From contig DATIDV010000048.1 of the NCBI GenBank assembly GCA_035456105.1, positions 62,001 through 126,000 of the forward strand: 64,000 nt of DNA, written 5' to 3'. The translations under genes and the position numbers were made by a program. Positions 26,906 through 36,123 of this stretch are shown piece by piece (the stretch's first letter is position 1; the number at the start of each line of letters is the position of its first letter). The stretch is from Viridibacterium sp035456105 (GTDB taxonomy: Bacteria; Pseudomonadota; Gammaproteobacteria; Burkholderiales; Rhodocyclaceae). The notes beneath the pieces are model-generated. The model made no database searches, had not been told where the DNA came from, and worked only from the letters and a program-made list of their open reading frames with translations.

Positions 26906-28669
26906 TCATTTCTGCACCAGATATTCCGGCGACACCATGGTCAGCAGGATGCCGAGTTTCACCCGGTTCCTGCGTGCGTTCTCGGCATTGATGGAGTTGT
27001 TGGTCGGGATGCCGACGCCTGCCACGGCATCCACGATGCGCTTGCGGCTGCCCGCCGAAAGCTGGCCCGCCGTGAGCAGCAGGTCGAGATGGTCGACCAG
27101 CTTTTCGGGCGAGTCGGCCAGTGCCATCTGCTCGTTGTAGTCAGGCTGGACGTCACGCTTGCCATTGAGGGTCTTGCCGGTGCCGTTCTCGACCGTGCTC
27201 TGGATGAAATTGGCATAACCGGCAACCGAGCTCTCGCTGACGATCTGCATTTCGGGCGCCACCATATTGGCATTGGCGAGCTGCGTGCCGGGTGGTACGA
27301 AGCCAGGGCGGAAGAAGTTGAACACCGTGGGCGAGCGCATCGGGCTCTGGCCGAGGGCATTGCCCGGGTTGTCGGTGTTGGTCATCTGGTACTCGCCCGA
27401 AGGCGACGTGGCGTGAAAGGCGCGCATCCATTGCGACAGACGTAGTACCGGCTCGCGCACCTTGCCGAAGTCCTTGTCCTTCAGGCTGGACGCGGAGCGG
27501 GCTTCGGGGTCGAGCAGCACGGCGCGCACCACCGCCTGCATGTCGCCACGCACACCCGCACCGTTATCGTTGAAGGCCTCGGCGACGCGCCGCACATAAG
27601 CCGGACTCGGGTTGCTGGTGACGAGGCGCTGGATCAGCTGGCGACCAAAGAAAGGGCCGACGTTGGGATGCCTGAACAGGGTGTCGAGCGCGATCCTGAG
27701 ATCAGCATCCGGGTCGGGAAAATTGCTCGCTGGAATCTTCGTGCCGAGAAACTCCTTGGCGCTGCCCGAGTGGAATTGCGGGTAGCCGATCATGGGTCGG
27801 ACTTCCCAATCCGGTGTGCGGCCCTGGTTGTAGAAATTCGCATCCGTCTGGTCGTTGGCGCCATACGAGAAGCCGGTGAATACCTTGGCAAGCCCTGTGA
27901 TGTCGTCGTTGTCGTAGGTCTCGAGTGCCTGGCCGTTCTTCATTTTTGGCGTGCCATCGGTGTTGAGCTCATACAGGCCGATGGTGAACAACTGCATGAC
28001 TTCGCGCGCGTAGTTTTCGTCCGGCACCCGGCCTTTCGACGGGTCCTCTTTCATGTTCTTGATATGTGACAGGTACACGCCCATCGCCGGGTGACGCGTG
28101 ACCTCCTCGATCAGCGTGCGGAAGTCGCCGAAGGCATTGCGCGCCAGCATGTCCTGGTATGAAGACACGGCGCGCATCTTCACGTCGAGCATGCCTTCCA
28201 TCGAGATCACGAAAATCTCGGAGAGTGCGAAGGCCACGCGCTGGCGCAGCTGATCCGGGGCGGTGGCGGCGGTCTTCCAGAATGCGCGGAAATAGAGCTC
28301 CTGATTGAGGTTCTTGCCCTTCTCGAGCTTGGCGTGCTCGGGTTCGATGATGGGTAGCAGTTTTGTCTGTGGCAGCGCGAACTGTTGCTCAAGCCATTTG
28401 TTGTAGCTGCTGTGGCTGAGAGCATTGATCTCGGCCATGTTCGGGCCGAAGGTGGCCTGCTGCAGGAAACGCGAGGCTTCACGGGGCGTCGGCGAGGGGT
28501 CAGCACTGCTGGCGGGCGACGCGGGTCGGGCGATGCGGCGTGGTTCGTCTGGCCAGTTGTGATAGCCCGCGCAACCCGATAGCAGGCCACTCCCAGTCAG
28601 GAATAGCGCCAGCAGGCCGATTGATGAACTACGCATGAGCCGCGCAGGCCACTTGCTTCGACACTCCAT
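26906..28669 (-). CDS. DUF1800 family lipoprotein
   Basis: 587 aa. An N-terminal hydrophobic stretch ends in SGC (LFLTGSGLLSGCAGYHN), a lipoprotein-like signal. The family pattern is clear: EASRFLQQATFGP, LRQRVAFALSEIFVIS, DENYAREVMQLFTIGLYELN, DITGLAKVFTGFSY and FFRPGFVPPG. DUF1800 and DUF1501 genes are a widespread pair of extracytoplasmic proteins of unknown role. The TGA overlaps an upstream-frame ATG of DUF1501 in ATGA, so the two are co-translated or nearly so. An internal Met at 28636 is a less likely start. Confidence 0.88.
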   Translation of the reverse strand: MECRSKWPARLMRSSSIGLLALFLTGSGLLSGCAGYHNWPDEPRRIARPASPASSADPSPTPREASRFLQQATFGPNMAEINALSHSSYNKWLEQQFALPQTKLLPIIEPEHAKLEKGKNLNQELYFRAFWKTAATAPDQLRQRVAFALSEIFVISMEGMLDVKMRAVSSYQDMLARNAFGDFRTLIEEVTRHPAMGVYLSHIKNMKEDPSKGRVPDENYAREVMQLFTIGLYELNTDGTPKMKNGQALETYDNDDITGLAKVFTGFSYGANDQTDANFYNQGRTPDWEVRPMIGYPQFHSGSAKEFLGTKIPASNFPDPDADLRIALDTLFRHPNVGPFFGRQLIQRLVTSNPSPAYVRRVAEAFNDNGAGVRGDMQAVVRAVLLDPEARSASSLKDKDFGKVREPVLRLSQWMRAFHATSPSGEYQMTNTDNPGNALGQSPMRSPTVFNFFRPGFVPPGTQLANANMVAPEMQIVSESSVAGYANFIQSTVENGTGKTLNGKRDVQPDYNEQMALADSPEKLVDHLDLLLTAGQLSAGSRKRIVDAVAGVGIPTNNSINAENARRNRVKLGILLTMVSPEYLVQK

Positions 28670-28871
28670 GATTGTCTCTTCGATGGCGTTAGCGCCTATC
28701 GCCTTGTATTTGTTGGCTGGTTATTGCCGACTTCGACAATAACGCCTGAATTCGAGAAAGGTTTCACCACTCCGATTAGCGGCTTCGCTGCGCTCCGGGG
28801 TGCAACATTACAGGTGGCGCCAGCCTTTGCCGTTAAGTTCTCCTGGAATGGAACAGGAAAGGAAAATCGAC

Positions 28872-29315
28872 ATGACGGGCATGGATTCGTTCATGTGGCG
28901 CGGCATGATCAAGTGGAGCGAATTGATTGCCGTGGCCGAGTACGTACTCGCGCAATGGAATGGTGTGACACGCTTCATCAGCAACACTGACAAGCGTGAG
29001 CATTTGTGGACGGCACGTCACGAGAGTGTCTCTCAGCCCTTCCTGCTGTTGTCGGACGATCACCTGCGCGGCAGTCTGCCACGCGTCGGCAATCCACTTT
29101 CAATGCTGCTGCTGATCGGTATGGCTCACGCCCGGCCTGGCTGCATGGACGTGATATTTGCAAACGGGCAGAAGGTTGATTTGCAGAAATTCGAAGCTGC
29201 AGATCTGCTCAGCTTGCTGCCGATGGCAACCCATCCGGCGCATCGGAAGCTCGCCGACATTGCTGTCGCGCTGGCGCCCATGCCACCCGCTCCTCCCGCG
29301 GCAAAGGGCAAATAA
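28872..29315 (+). CDS. Hypothetical protein
   Basis: 147 aa, not recognised. The ATG at 28872 follows AGGAAAGGAAAATCGAC, a weak ribosome site; ATG at 28848 would add eight residues. No signal peptide or membrane segment. It contains a Trp-rich start (MDSFMWRGMIKWSELIAVAE), then FANGQKVDLQKFEAADLLSL and a C-terminal Pro/Ala tail (APMPPAPPAAKGK). It stands alone between the DUF1800 gene (divergent) and the diguanylate cyclase. Confidence 0.5.
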   Translation: MTGMDSFMWRGMIKWSELIAVAEYVLAQWNGVTRFISNTDKREHLWTARHESVSQPFLLLSDDHLRGSLPRVGNPLSMLLLIGMAHARPGCMDVIFANGQKVDLQKFEAADLLSLLPMATHPAHRKLADIAVALAPMPPAPPAAKGK

Positions 29316-29652
29316 GAGCAAAAAAGAGCAAATAAGCGCGAGCAAGAGATTCCCGCGGCGGTGCAATCAAACGTGACAGGTTTCATGCTTGCGTGCCGTT
29401 AGCTCGGCTCATCGCCGGATGGCGTCGTATTTCATGCTTACTTACCCTTATGCTTTTGCACCGGGTGCCGTTACAGCGTGAGTGGGGTCTGAAAAGCAGG
29501 GTGTCGCCACCGGATTTTTTCGGTGATTCGCGTCAGCCGGGCGCGCCCAGTCTCGAACACTGTTTCCCTGGCCGTATCTGTCGATTGGCCGTGCCGCGCG
29601 CATGGCAGAGTTTTTGCGTTGCGTTTGCTTAACCCCGAGCTTCTTTGCGTGC
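29316..29652. other. Intergenic region, no gene seen
   Basis: Between the hypothetical gene and the diguanylate cyclase. An A-rich stretch with AGAGCAAA-type near-repeats follows the first stop. No convincing hairpin, tRNA or c-di-GMP riboswitch pattern was found. An earlier in-frame start for the cyclase exists at 29602. Confidence 0.6.
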
Positions 29653-31218
29653 ATGGTTAATCGTCTCGAAATACATTCGATCTGGAGCGGGTTGGTTCAG
29701 GCCTGGAAAGCCATCTGGCAGCATGCGGATGACCCGCAGCGCTGGGCCGCTTTCGCGCCGCACTGTGATCGCCTCATGGCGATAGCGCGCCAACAAGGGC
29801 TGACGCGCATCGAGACCGAATTGACCCCCTTGCTGGAGCTGCTGCAGACGCTTGCCAGCCCAGGCGAAGAGGACAAGGCCGTCGTTGATCGCTACCTGCC
29901 CGGCGTTTTTGCGGCTGTGCGGGAGGTGTGCGACGAGCGCTACGAGAGCGGCGGCGCCCGTGGCGACGCCAACAACATGCCGGTGGTGGTCATGCTGGTG
30001 CGACAGGCCTCGGCCTGGCAGGAGCTGGCTCAGCAGATGGAGCAGTACGGCTATCGGTTGCAGATTTTCTCCAACTACCGGCTGGGCATGCAGGCTGCCA
30101 TTACCGCGCGGGCGATTGCCGTGGTGGTGGAGTTGGGTACGGAAGACGATCCGGGCGCCATGGCGCTGATCGACGAACTCAATCGCTACGGCCCCAAATG
30201 GTTTGCACTGGCGCGCGAAGCCAGTTTTGCCTTGCGCCTGACCGCGGTGCGGCACGCTTCGCAGGGTTTCTTCCTGACGCCCTTGTCAGCGCCGACGCTG
30301 GCCGACGCAGTTGACCCGCTGACCTTCAAGGCCAAGGAAGAGCCGTATCGCGTGCTCATCCTCGATGACTCGCCGACCGTGCTGGCCTCGATCCGCAAGA
30401 CGCTCAATCAGTTCCCGAGCATCCATACGCAGGCCTTGCGCGAACCCGAGCAGATTCTCAACGTGATGGGCGAGTTCTCGCCGGACGTGCTGCTGCTCGA
30501 CTTTCACATGAATGGCTGCAACGGCCTCGAAGTCGCCAAGATCATTCGCCAGAACAAGACCTTCGAGTCCGTGCCCATCGTCTATCTCACGGCCGAGACC
30601 AGCGAGCACGTGCAGATCGAGGCCATGCGTCATGGTGGTGACGATTTCCTCACCAAGCCGATCAGCCAGGCGCAACTGGTGAATACCGTCATCAGCAAGG
30701 CCGAGCGCTATCGCGGCCTGCGCAAGCTGATGGTGGAAGACAGCCTCACCGGGCTCTACAACCACGTCAAGGCCAAGACCCTGCTGCAGCAGGCCATTCT
30801 CATGGCTGAGCGGCAGAAGAGCACGGTCAGCTATGCCATGCTCGACATCGATCACTTCAAGCGGGTGAACGACACCTACGGCCATGCGGTGGGCGACAAG
30901 GTGATCCGCGCCCTGGCGCGCTTTCTCAAGCAGCAGGTGCGGCGCGCCGATGTAGTCGGGCGTTATGGCGGCGAGGAATTCGTCATCGTCTTCTTTGACT
31001 GCACACCCGCTGACGCCATCGGGAAACTCAACGAGATGCGCGAAGCATTTTCGCTTGTTCAACACACCTACGAAGGTGGCAGTTTCGCGGTGACCTTCAG
31101 TGCGGGAATCGCCAACTTCCCGGCCTACACGAGCATGGGCGAACTGATCGTGGCAGCCGACGAAGCCCTGTATGCCGCCAAGCGCGCTGGCCGTAACCAG
31201 GTCATGCAGGCCGGCTGA
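29653..31218 (+). CDS. Diguanylate cyclase with two receiver domains
   Basis: 521 aa (538 if the ATG at 29602 is used; neither has a strong ribosome site). An N-terminal helical segment and a degenerate receiver-like region (MPVVVMLVRQASAWQELAQQ) precede a full REC domain (VLILDDSPTV, phospho-acceptor in VLLLDFHMNG, TAETSE, KP lysine in FLTKPISQAQL). The C-terminal GGEEF active site (VGRYGGEEFVIVFFD) has the RxxD inhibitory site (RRAD) five residues before it. It should make c-di-GMP in response to phosphorylation and be product-inhibited. No kinase gene is adjacent. Soluble, without membrane segments. Confidence 0.9.
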   Translation: MVNRLEIHSIWSGLVQAWKAIWQHADDPQRWAAFAPHCDRLMAIARQQGLTRIETELTPLLELLQTLASPGEEDKAVVDRYLPGVFAAVREVCDERYESGGARGDANNMPVVVMLVRQASAWQELAQQMEQYGYRLQIFSNYRLGMQAAITARAIAVVVELGTEDDPGAMALIDELNRYGPKWFALAREASFALRLTAVRHASQGFFLTPLSAPTLADAVDPLTFKAKEEPYRVLILDDSPTVLASIRKTLNQFPSIHTQALREPEQILNVMGEFSPDVLLLDFHMNGCNGLEVAKIIRQNKTFESVPIVYLTAETSEHVQIEAMRHGGDDFLTKPISQAQLVNTVISKAERYRGLRKLMVEDSLTGLYNHVKAKTLLQQAILMAERQKSTVSYAMLDIDHFKRVNDTYGHAVGDKVIRALARFLKQQVRRADVVGRYGGEEFVIVFFDCTPADAIGKLNEMREAFSLVQHTYEGGSFAVTFSAGIANFPAYTSMGELIVAADEALYAAKRAGRNQVMQAG

Positions 31219-31230
31219 GTATTGTTGCCT

Positions 31231-31254
31231 GCCCGGCGCCCCGGCCGGGCTTTG
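31231..31254 (+). terminator. Terminator after the diguanylate cyclase
   Basis: Stem GCCCGGC / GCCGGGC with a 6-base loop followed by TTTG, 13 bases beyond the cyclase stop. It may also serve gloA from the other side. Confidence 0.6.
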
Positions 31255-31263
31255 CGGCGAGAC

Positions 31264-31647
31264 TCAGTCGCGCTGGATCAATTCAATCTTGTAGCCATCC
31301 GGATCCTGTACGAAGGCGATCACCGTCGTGCCATGTTTCATCGGCCCGGCTTCGCGCGTCACCACGCCGCCGCGGCGCTTGATTTCTGCACACGCGGCAT
31401 AGGCGTCGGGCACGGCCAATGCGACATGGCCATAGCCAGTGCCGATGTCATATTTCTCGACGCCATAGTTGTAGGTCAGCTCGATGATCGCCCCTTCCGC
31501 TTCCGATCCATAGCCGACGAAGACATTGGTGAACTTGCCTTCCGGATAATCGGACTTGCGGATCACATGCATGCCCAGAACTTCGGTGTAGAACGCGATC
31601 GACTTGTCGAGATTGCCGACACGGATCATGGTGTGTAGTACGCGCAT
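31264..31647 (-). CDS. gloA: Lactoylglutathione lyase (glyoxalase I)
   Basis: 127 aa, normal length. It isomerises the methylglyoxal-glutathione hemithioacetal to S-lactoylglutathione. The VOC-fold metal ligands lie in LHTMIRVGNLDKSIAFYTEVL (His5), IIELTYNYG (Glu), GHVALAVPD (His) and YKIELIQRD (Glu), the Ni/Co-type bacterial set. Last gene of the conserved glyQ-glyS-gmhB-plsC-ygjP-gloA block, 102 bases after the metalloprotease gene. Confidence 0.94.
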   Translation of the reverse strand: MRVLHTMIRVGNLDKSIAFYTEVLGMHVIRKSDYPEGKFTNVFVGYGSEAEGAIIELTYNYGVEKYDIGTGYGHVALAVPDAYAACAEIKRRGGVVTREAGPMKHGTTVIAFVQDPDGYKIELIQRD

Positions 31648-31749
31648 GTCATTGCTCCTTGATGTTTTCAGACTTCGCGAAAGGTTTTGAAGTCATCGTA
31701 GGGCGGAGCGGTAACTCCGCCGTCGTGCCGGCCCATTAGCCTGTCTGCG

Positions 31750-32526
31750 CTACCAGGCCGGAATGATCGTATGCGCCTCGCGCAGCGCAGCCTGCGCATC
31801 GCGATGGTCGGGGTATATCAGTTCCACCACGTCCCAGAAGCGACGTGAATGGTTCATCTCGATCAGGTGTGCCAGTTCGTGCGCCACCACGTAGTCGACC
31901 TGCGCGTTCGGCAGGTGGATCAAGCGCCAGTTAAGGCGTATGCCGCTGTGTTCGCTGCAACTGCCCCAGCGCGTGCGCGCATTGGTGAGGTAGAGCGCAG
32001 GCAGTTTCACGTGGGGTGCGAACTGCTGCAGCATCCAGCCGTACTCCTCGATGCGTCCGCCGAAGTAGCGCAGCGCGTAGCCCTGTAACGCGCGCATCAG
32101 CATGGCTTTCGCAGATTCATTTGGCCGCATGCGCAGGTGCACTTCGCGGCCATTGACGCCATCTGCCCAGTCGATGCGTGGCGGCGTGCCTGTCGTTAAA
32201 TGCACCCGGCATGTCTGGCCCAGCATCGGGAATGTGGCGCCATCCACGACTTCAAATTTCGAAGGTGTTGGCCGAGCCGCCCATTCATCAAGCTTCTCGA
32301 TAATCCAGGCGCCGCGCTCGCGCATGAAGCGCTCAGTCTCGGCGATGCTCACGCGTAGCGGGATGCTGACCGTTACGCCGCGCTGGTCGATCGTCATGCC
32401 CAGCGTACGACGCGAGGCGCGCTTGAGGGTGTAGGGAATACTGCGCGCGCCAAACTGGATGCTGCGCGCTTCGCTGCGCGTTGGTGATTCCTGCGGACTT
32501 CTCCGCTTGTCCAAGCCTGTTGCCAC
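31750..32526 (-). CDS. YgjP-like M48-type metallopeptidase (DUF45)
   Basis: 258 aa. Zinc-peptidase motif HELAHLIEMNHSRRFW (HExxH plus third ligand), preceded by ALYLTNARTRWGSCSEHSG with the WGSC signature of the YgjP/SprT-like DUF45 family. Cytoplasmic, no signal peptide. Physiological substrate unknown. It is 21 bases behind the plsC-like gene on the same strand. Confidence 0.88.
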   Translation of the reverse strand: MATGLDKRRSPQESPTRSEARSIQFGARSIPYTLKRASRRTLGMTIDQRGVTVSIPLRVSIAETERFMRERGAWIIEKLDEWAARPTPSKFEVVDGATFPMLGQTCRVHLTTGTPPRIDWADGVNGREVHLRMRPNESAKAMLMRALQGYALRYFGGRIEEYGWMLQQFAPHVKLPALYLTNARTRWGSCSEHSGIRLNWRLIHLPNAQVDYVVAHELAHLIEMNHSRRFWDVVELIYPDHRDAQAALREAHTIIPAW

Positions 32527-32547
32527 CGATTTCCTTGAACGTATTTC

Positions 32548-33318
32548 CTAAACGTTGCCCGGCTCCGCCGTCACCGCTGCTGTAACTGCCGGCTGCCCCT
32601 TGTAATGGTGCGGGAACAGGCGGCGCATCTCGCCCTCGATCCAGGCCTCGGCCAGTGCGTTGACCTCTTCAGCAGTGCGCCCCGTCGTTTCGATGGTCGG
32701 CCCGATACTGACGACGACTTCGCCGGGCGACTTGATGAAGGCATTACGGCGCCAGAACTCGCCAGCGTTGTGTGCCACCGGCACCACTGGCGCGCCCGCC
32801 GCCGTGGCCAGGCTTGCACCACCGATCTTGTAACGCTTGGCTGAGCCAATCGCAGCACGCGTGCCTTCGGGGAAGATCACGACCCAGAAGCCTTCGGCAA
32901 GGCGTTGTTTGCCCTGGTCAATGACCTGCTTCAGGGCATCCTTGCCGGCAGCACGATCGATCGAAATGATGGGCATCTGCGCCAGCCCCCAGCCGAAGAA
33001 GGGAATCTTCAGCAGCTCGCGCTTGAGCACGTAGGCCACTGGCGGGAAGATGCGTTGCGTCGCAATCGTTTCCCACGCGGACTGATGCTTGCACAGGATC
33101 ACCGAGGGTACGTTGGGCAGATGTTCGCGGCCGATGACGCGATAGCGGATGCCGAGAAGGCCGCGGACAAGCGGCATGGCGATCTTCGACCAGCAGGTGA
33201 TGATGCGGTAGCGCGTTTGCGGTGAGAACGGAAACGTCAGCACCGAGAACAACCCGAACACAATGGTGATGGGCGCTATGACAATCATGTAAAGCGTGGA
33301 GCGGATGAGATTCTGCAT
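32548..33318 (-). CDS. 1-acyl-sn-glycerol-3-phosphate acyltransferase (PlsC-like)
   Basis: 256 aa membrane-bound acyltransferase that makes phosphatidate from lysophosphatidate. N-terminal membrane segment LYMIVIAPITIVFGLFSVLT; acyltransferase motif I as KHQSAWET (HX4E rather than the usual HX4D, as commonly seen in betaproteobacterial members), IDRAAGKDAL, FPEGTRAAIG and the PVAHN region. The start at 33318 is set by the hydrophobic start MQNLIRSTLYM; the longer frame to 33609 is gmhB antisense/shadow. In the conserved gly-operon block. Confidence 0.88.
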   Translation of the reverse strand: MQNLIRSTLYMIVIAPITIVFGLFSVLTFPFSPQTRYRIITCWSKIAMPLVRGLLGIRYRVIGREHLPNVPSVILCKHQSAWETIATQRIFPPVAYVLKRELLKIPFFGWGLAQMPIISIDRAAGKDALKQVIDQGKQRLAEGFWVVIFPEGTRAAIGSAKRYKIGGASLATAAGAPVVPVAHNAGEFWRRNAFIKSPGEVVVSIGPTIETTGRTAEEVNALAEAWIEGEMRRLFPHHYKGQPAVTAAVTAEPGNV

Positions 33319-33347
33319 TTGTTGAGGTAATGACTGGATGGGGTGAG

Positions 33348-33902
33348 TCAGATTTGTTCGGCTGGTCTGCGTGACAGCAGGTAATCGGCGACCGCGGCGA
33401 GATCGGGGAAGACCTTTGTGCCCGCCGGCAACTCCGGATCTACAGCGGTCTTCGTGCCCTTGCCTGTGAGCACCAGATAAGGCGTGCAGCCGGCCGCTAC
33501 GCCGGCCTGCAGATCGCGCAGGCTGTCGCCGACGGTGGGCACGCCTTTGAGCTCCCTGTTCAAGCGCTCGCCGATCTGCAGAAACATGCCCGGATTCGGC
33601 TTGCGGCACGAACAGGTTGAATCGGCCGGATGCGGGCAGAAGAACACTGCATCAATGCGTCCGCCGGCGTGGCCGGCCATGCGGATCATCTTGTCGTTGA
33701 TTGCGTTGAGCGTATCCATATCGAACAGGCCACGTCCGACACCGCTCTGGTTGGTCGCCACCACGATGCGATAGCCCGCCTGATCGAGACGCGAGATCGC
33801 TTCCAGGCTGCCCGGAATCGGCTTCCATTCATCAGGAGACTTGATGAATTGCGAGGAGTCGAAATTGATGACGCCGTCGCGGTCGAGAATGATCAGTTTC
33901 AT
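33348..33902 (-). CDS. gmhB: D-glycero-beta-D-manno-heptose 1,7-bisphosphate 7-phosphatase
   Basis: 184 aa HAD-superfamily phosphatase in ADP-heptose synthesis for LPS. Catalytic LDRDGVIN (DxD), NQSGVGRG, the Zn-binding loop CPHPADSTCSCRKPNPGM and the motif IV VGDSLRDLQAG are all present. The GmhB-type assignment rests on the Zn loop; an alternative is a histidinol-phosphate phosphatase-type HAD. Fits the LPS heptose genes elsewhere in the window. It is 116 bases after glyS and 29 bases before the plsC-like gene. Confidence 0.93.
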   Translation of the reverse strand: MKLIILDRDGVINFDSSQFIKSPDEWKPIPGSLEAISRLDQAGYRIVVATNQSGVGRGLFDMDTLNAINDKMIRMAGHAGGRIDAVFFCPHPADSTCSCRKPNPGMFLQIGERLNRELKGVPTVGDSLRDLQAGVAAGCTPYLVLTGKGTKTAVDPELPAGTKVFPDLAAVADYLLSRRPAEQI

Positions 33903-34018
33903 CGGAGGCAGACTGCTGTGAGGTTCAACTAAGGATAACTGCTAGCCCGCGGCATTTGTAGGGCGGATGCTTGGGGTTGATACCCGGAGCGATCCGCCGC
34001 CACATGTGGCACGGGTGC

Positions 34019-36121
34019 TTACGTAGACAACTTCGAAAGATCCGCCACGCGATTCATCGCGGCATAAAGTTGCGAGAGCAGAGCCAGACGATTGTTGCGC
34101 AGGGCCGCGTCGTCCGTATTGACCATCACGCCCTCGAAGAACGCATCGGCAGGTGTTCGCAAGGCAGCCAGTGCCTGCAGTGAACTCGTGTAGTCACCCG
34201 CCTCGAATGCCGCATTGGCTTTCGGCACGATGCTGTTGAGCGCTTCGAACAAGGCTTGTTCCGCCGCTTCCTTGAACAGCGCAGCGCTGACCGTCGTCGG
34301 CACTTCACCTTCGACCTTTTTCAGGATATTGCCGACGCGCTTGTTGGCAGCAGCCAGCGATGCGGCTTCGGGCAGCGCGGCAAAAGCGCGCACGGCGGCG
34401 AGGCGCTTGGCCAGATCGCCGAGGCGTTGCGGGCGTAGCGAAACAACGGCATCGACCTCTTGTGCCGAGTAGCCTTGCTCGCGCAGATTGCCGGCAAGGC
34501 GATCGAATACGAATTCCGTAATGGCAGCCGAAGCGTCAGAGATCAGCGAACCGAAAGGCGCTGCCGCATCCTTGATCAGGACATCCAGCGAGAGTGGCAG
34601 ATCGCCATCTATGAGCATGCGGATCACTCCCAGCGCGTGACGACGCAGTGCAAACGGATCCTTGTCGCCCGTTGGCACCTGACCGATGCCGAACATGCCG
34701 ACCAGTGTTTCCAGCTTGTCAGCCAATGCGACGGCTACGCCAACGGAATTGCGTGGCAAGGCGTCGCCCGCGAAGCGCGGCTTGTAGTGATCTTCAATCG
34801 CGTCAGCAACCGTGTCGCCGAGACCGTCATGCTTGGCGTAGTAACCGCCCATGATTCCCTGCAACTCCGGAAACTCGCCAACCATGTCGGTGACCAGATC
34901 GGCCTTGGCGAGACGCGCTGCCGTGTCGGCCTGCTGCACATCGACCCCCAGCTTTTCCGCGATGGCGCGTGCGATCGCGCGCACGCGTTCGACACGCTCG
35001 CCCTGAGAGCCGAGCTTATTGTGATACACGACCTTGGCGAGGCCCTCGACACGTGACTCTAGCGCCTTCTTGCGATCCTGATCGAAGAAGAACTTCGCAT
35101 CGGACAGGCGCGGGCGCACCACGCGCTCATTGCCCTCGATCACGGCGCTCGCATCCTCCGGACGGATGTTGGATACGATCAGGAACTTGTTGCTGAGCTT
35201 GCCCGTGCCATCGAGCAGCGGGAAGTATTTCTGGTTGGCCTTCATCGTCAGGATCAGGCATTCCTGCGGCACCGCGAGGAAGGCTTCTTCGAACTGACCA
35301 ATGAGTACATTCGGGCGTTCGACCAGACCGGTGACTTCGTCCAGCAGCGCTTCATCCTGAATCGGCTGCAGACCACCACCGACCTTTTCCGCCGCGGCAC
35401 GCAGTTGCAAAGAGATCTCCGCACGACGATCAGCGAAGCTGGCAATGACAGCGCCTTCGCGCTCCAGCTGTTCGGCGTAATCGTCGGCGTTCTTGAAGAC
35501 GACCTTGTCGACCTTCGCTTCAAAGCGATGGCCCAGCGTTTCGCGAGCCGCCTTGAGACCCAGTACGGAAACATCGACCACGTCGGCGCCATGCAGGGCG
35601 ACCAGCTTGTGAGCCGGGCGCACGAAATTCACCGTGTCCCAGCCGTCAGCGAGCTGATAGGCCATGACCTTCGGAATAGGGAGTTTTGCGAGCGTGTCTT
35701 CAAGCGCTTTCTGCAGACCCGCAGCCAACGCAACGCCGGGCTGTACGCTATCGAAGAACAGCGCTTCCGCCTTGCCATCCGGCACGCGCTTGAGGCTTGC
35801 TACGACACTGGCGTCGACACCCAGGCTGGCGAGTTTCTTCAGCAATGCGGGCGTGGCTTGTCCGCTTGCATCAAGGCCGACAGCAACCGGCATGAGCTTT
35901 TGCGAGACAGACTTGTCGGCGGCCTGTGCAGCGACATTCGACACCTGCACGGCGAGACGACGTGGTGAAGCGAAGGACGTGACGACGGCATCGGCCGCTG
36001 CGAGGCCTTGTGCCTTGAGACTGTCGGACAACAGGGCGGAAAAAGATTCGCCAAGACGCTTGAGCGCCTTGGGTGGCAATTCTTCAACGAACAGCTCTAC
36101 GAGAAGGTTCTTGTTGCTCAT
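34019..36121 (-). CDS. glyS: Glycyl-tRNA synthetase beta subunit
   Basis: 700 aa, normal length. N-terminal LLVELFVEELPPKALKRLGE is the family start. Internal features include FASPRRLAVQV, NIRPEDASAVIEGNERVVRPR, RLSDAKFFFDQDRK, GEFPELQGIMGGYYAKHDGL and the C-terminal anticodon-binding-like part with FFEGVMVNTDDAALRNNRLALL. It forms the alpha2-beta2 GlyRS with glyQ, whose stop is 2 bases upstream of this start. Confidence 0.97.
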   Translation of the reverse strand: MSNKNLLVELFVEELPPKALKRLGESFSALLSDSLKAQGLAAADAVVTSFASPRRLAVQVSNVAAQAADKSVSQKLMPVAVGLDASGQATPALLKKLASLGVDASVVASLKRVPDGKAEALFFDSVQPGVALAAGLQKALEDTLAKLPIPKVMAYQLADGWDTVNFVRPAHKLVALHGADVVDVSVLGLKAARETLGHRFEAKVDKVVFKNADDYAEQLEREGAVIASFADRRAEISLQLRAAAEKVGGGLQPIQDEALLDEVTGLVERPNVLIGQFEEAFLAVPQECLILTMKANQKYFPLLDGTGKLSNKFLIVSNIRPEDASAVIEGNERVVRPRLSDAKFFFDQDRKKALESRVEGLAKVVYHNKLGSQGERVERVRAIARAIAEKLGVDVQQADTAARLAKADLVTDMVGEFPELQGIMGGYYAKHDGLGDTVADAIEDHYKPRFAGDALPRNSVGVAVALADKLETLVGMFGIGQVPTGDKDPFALRRHALGVIRMLIDGDLPLSLDVLIKDAAAPFGSLISDASAAITEFVFDRLAGNLREQGYSAQEVDAVVSLRPQRLGDLAKRLAAVRAFAALPEAASLAAANKRVGNILKKVEGEVPTTVSAALFKEAAEQALFEALNSIVPKANAAFEAGDYTSSLQALAALRTPADAFFEGVMVNTDDAALRNNRLALLSQLYAAMNRVADLSKLST

Positions 36122-36123
36122 GG

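Noticed and set aside
29316..29652. Possible c-di-GMP riboswitch before the diguanylate cyclase
   Set aside because: The core GGAxxCxAAA/GGGxxACC-type blocks of GEMM elements are not present.
32548..33609. Longer 353-aa form of the PlsC-like protein
   Set aside because: Residues before 33318 are an Arg/His-rich out-of-frame reading of gmhB; the real protein starts with the membrane segment at 33318.
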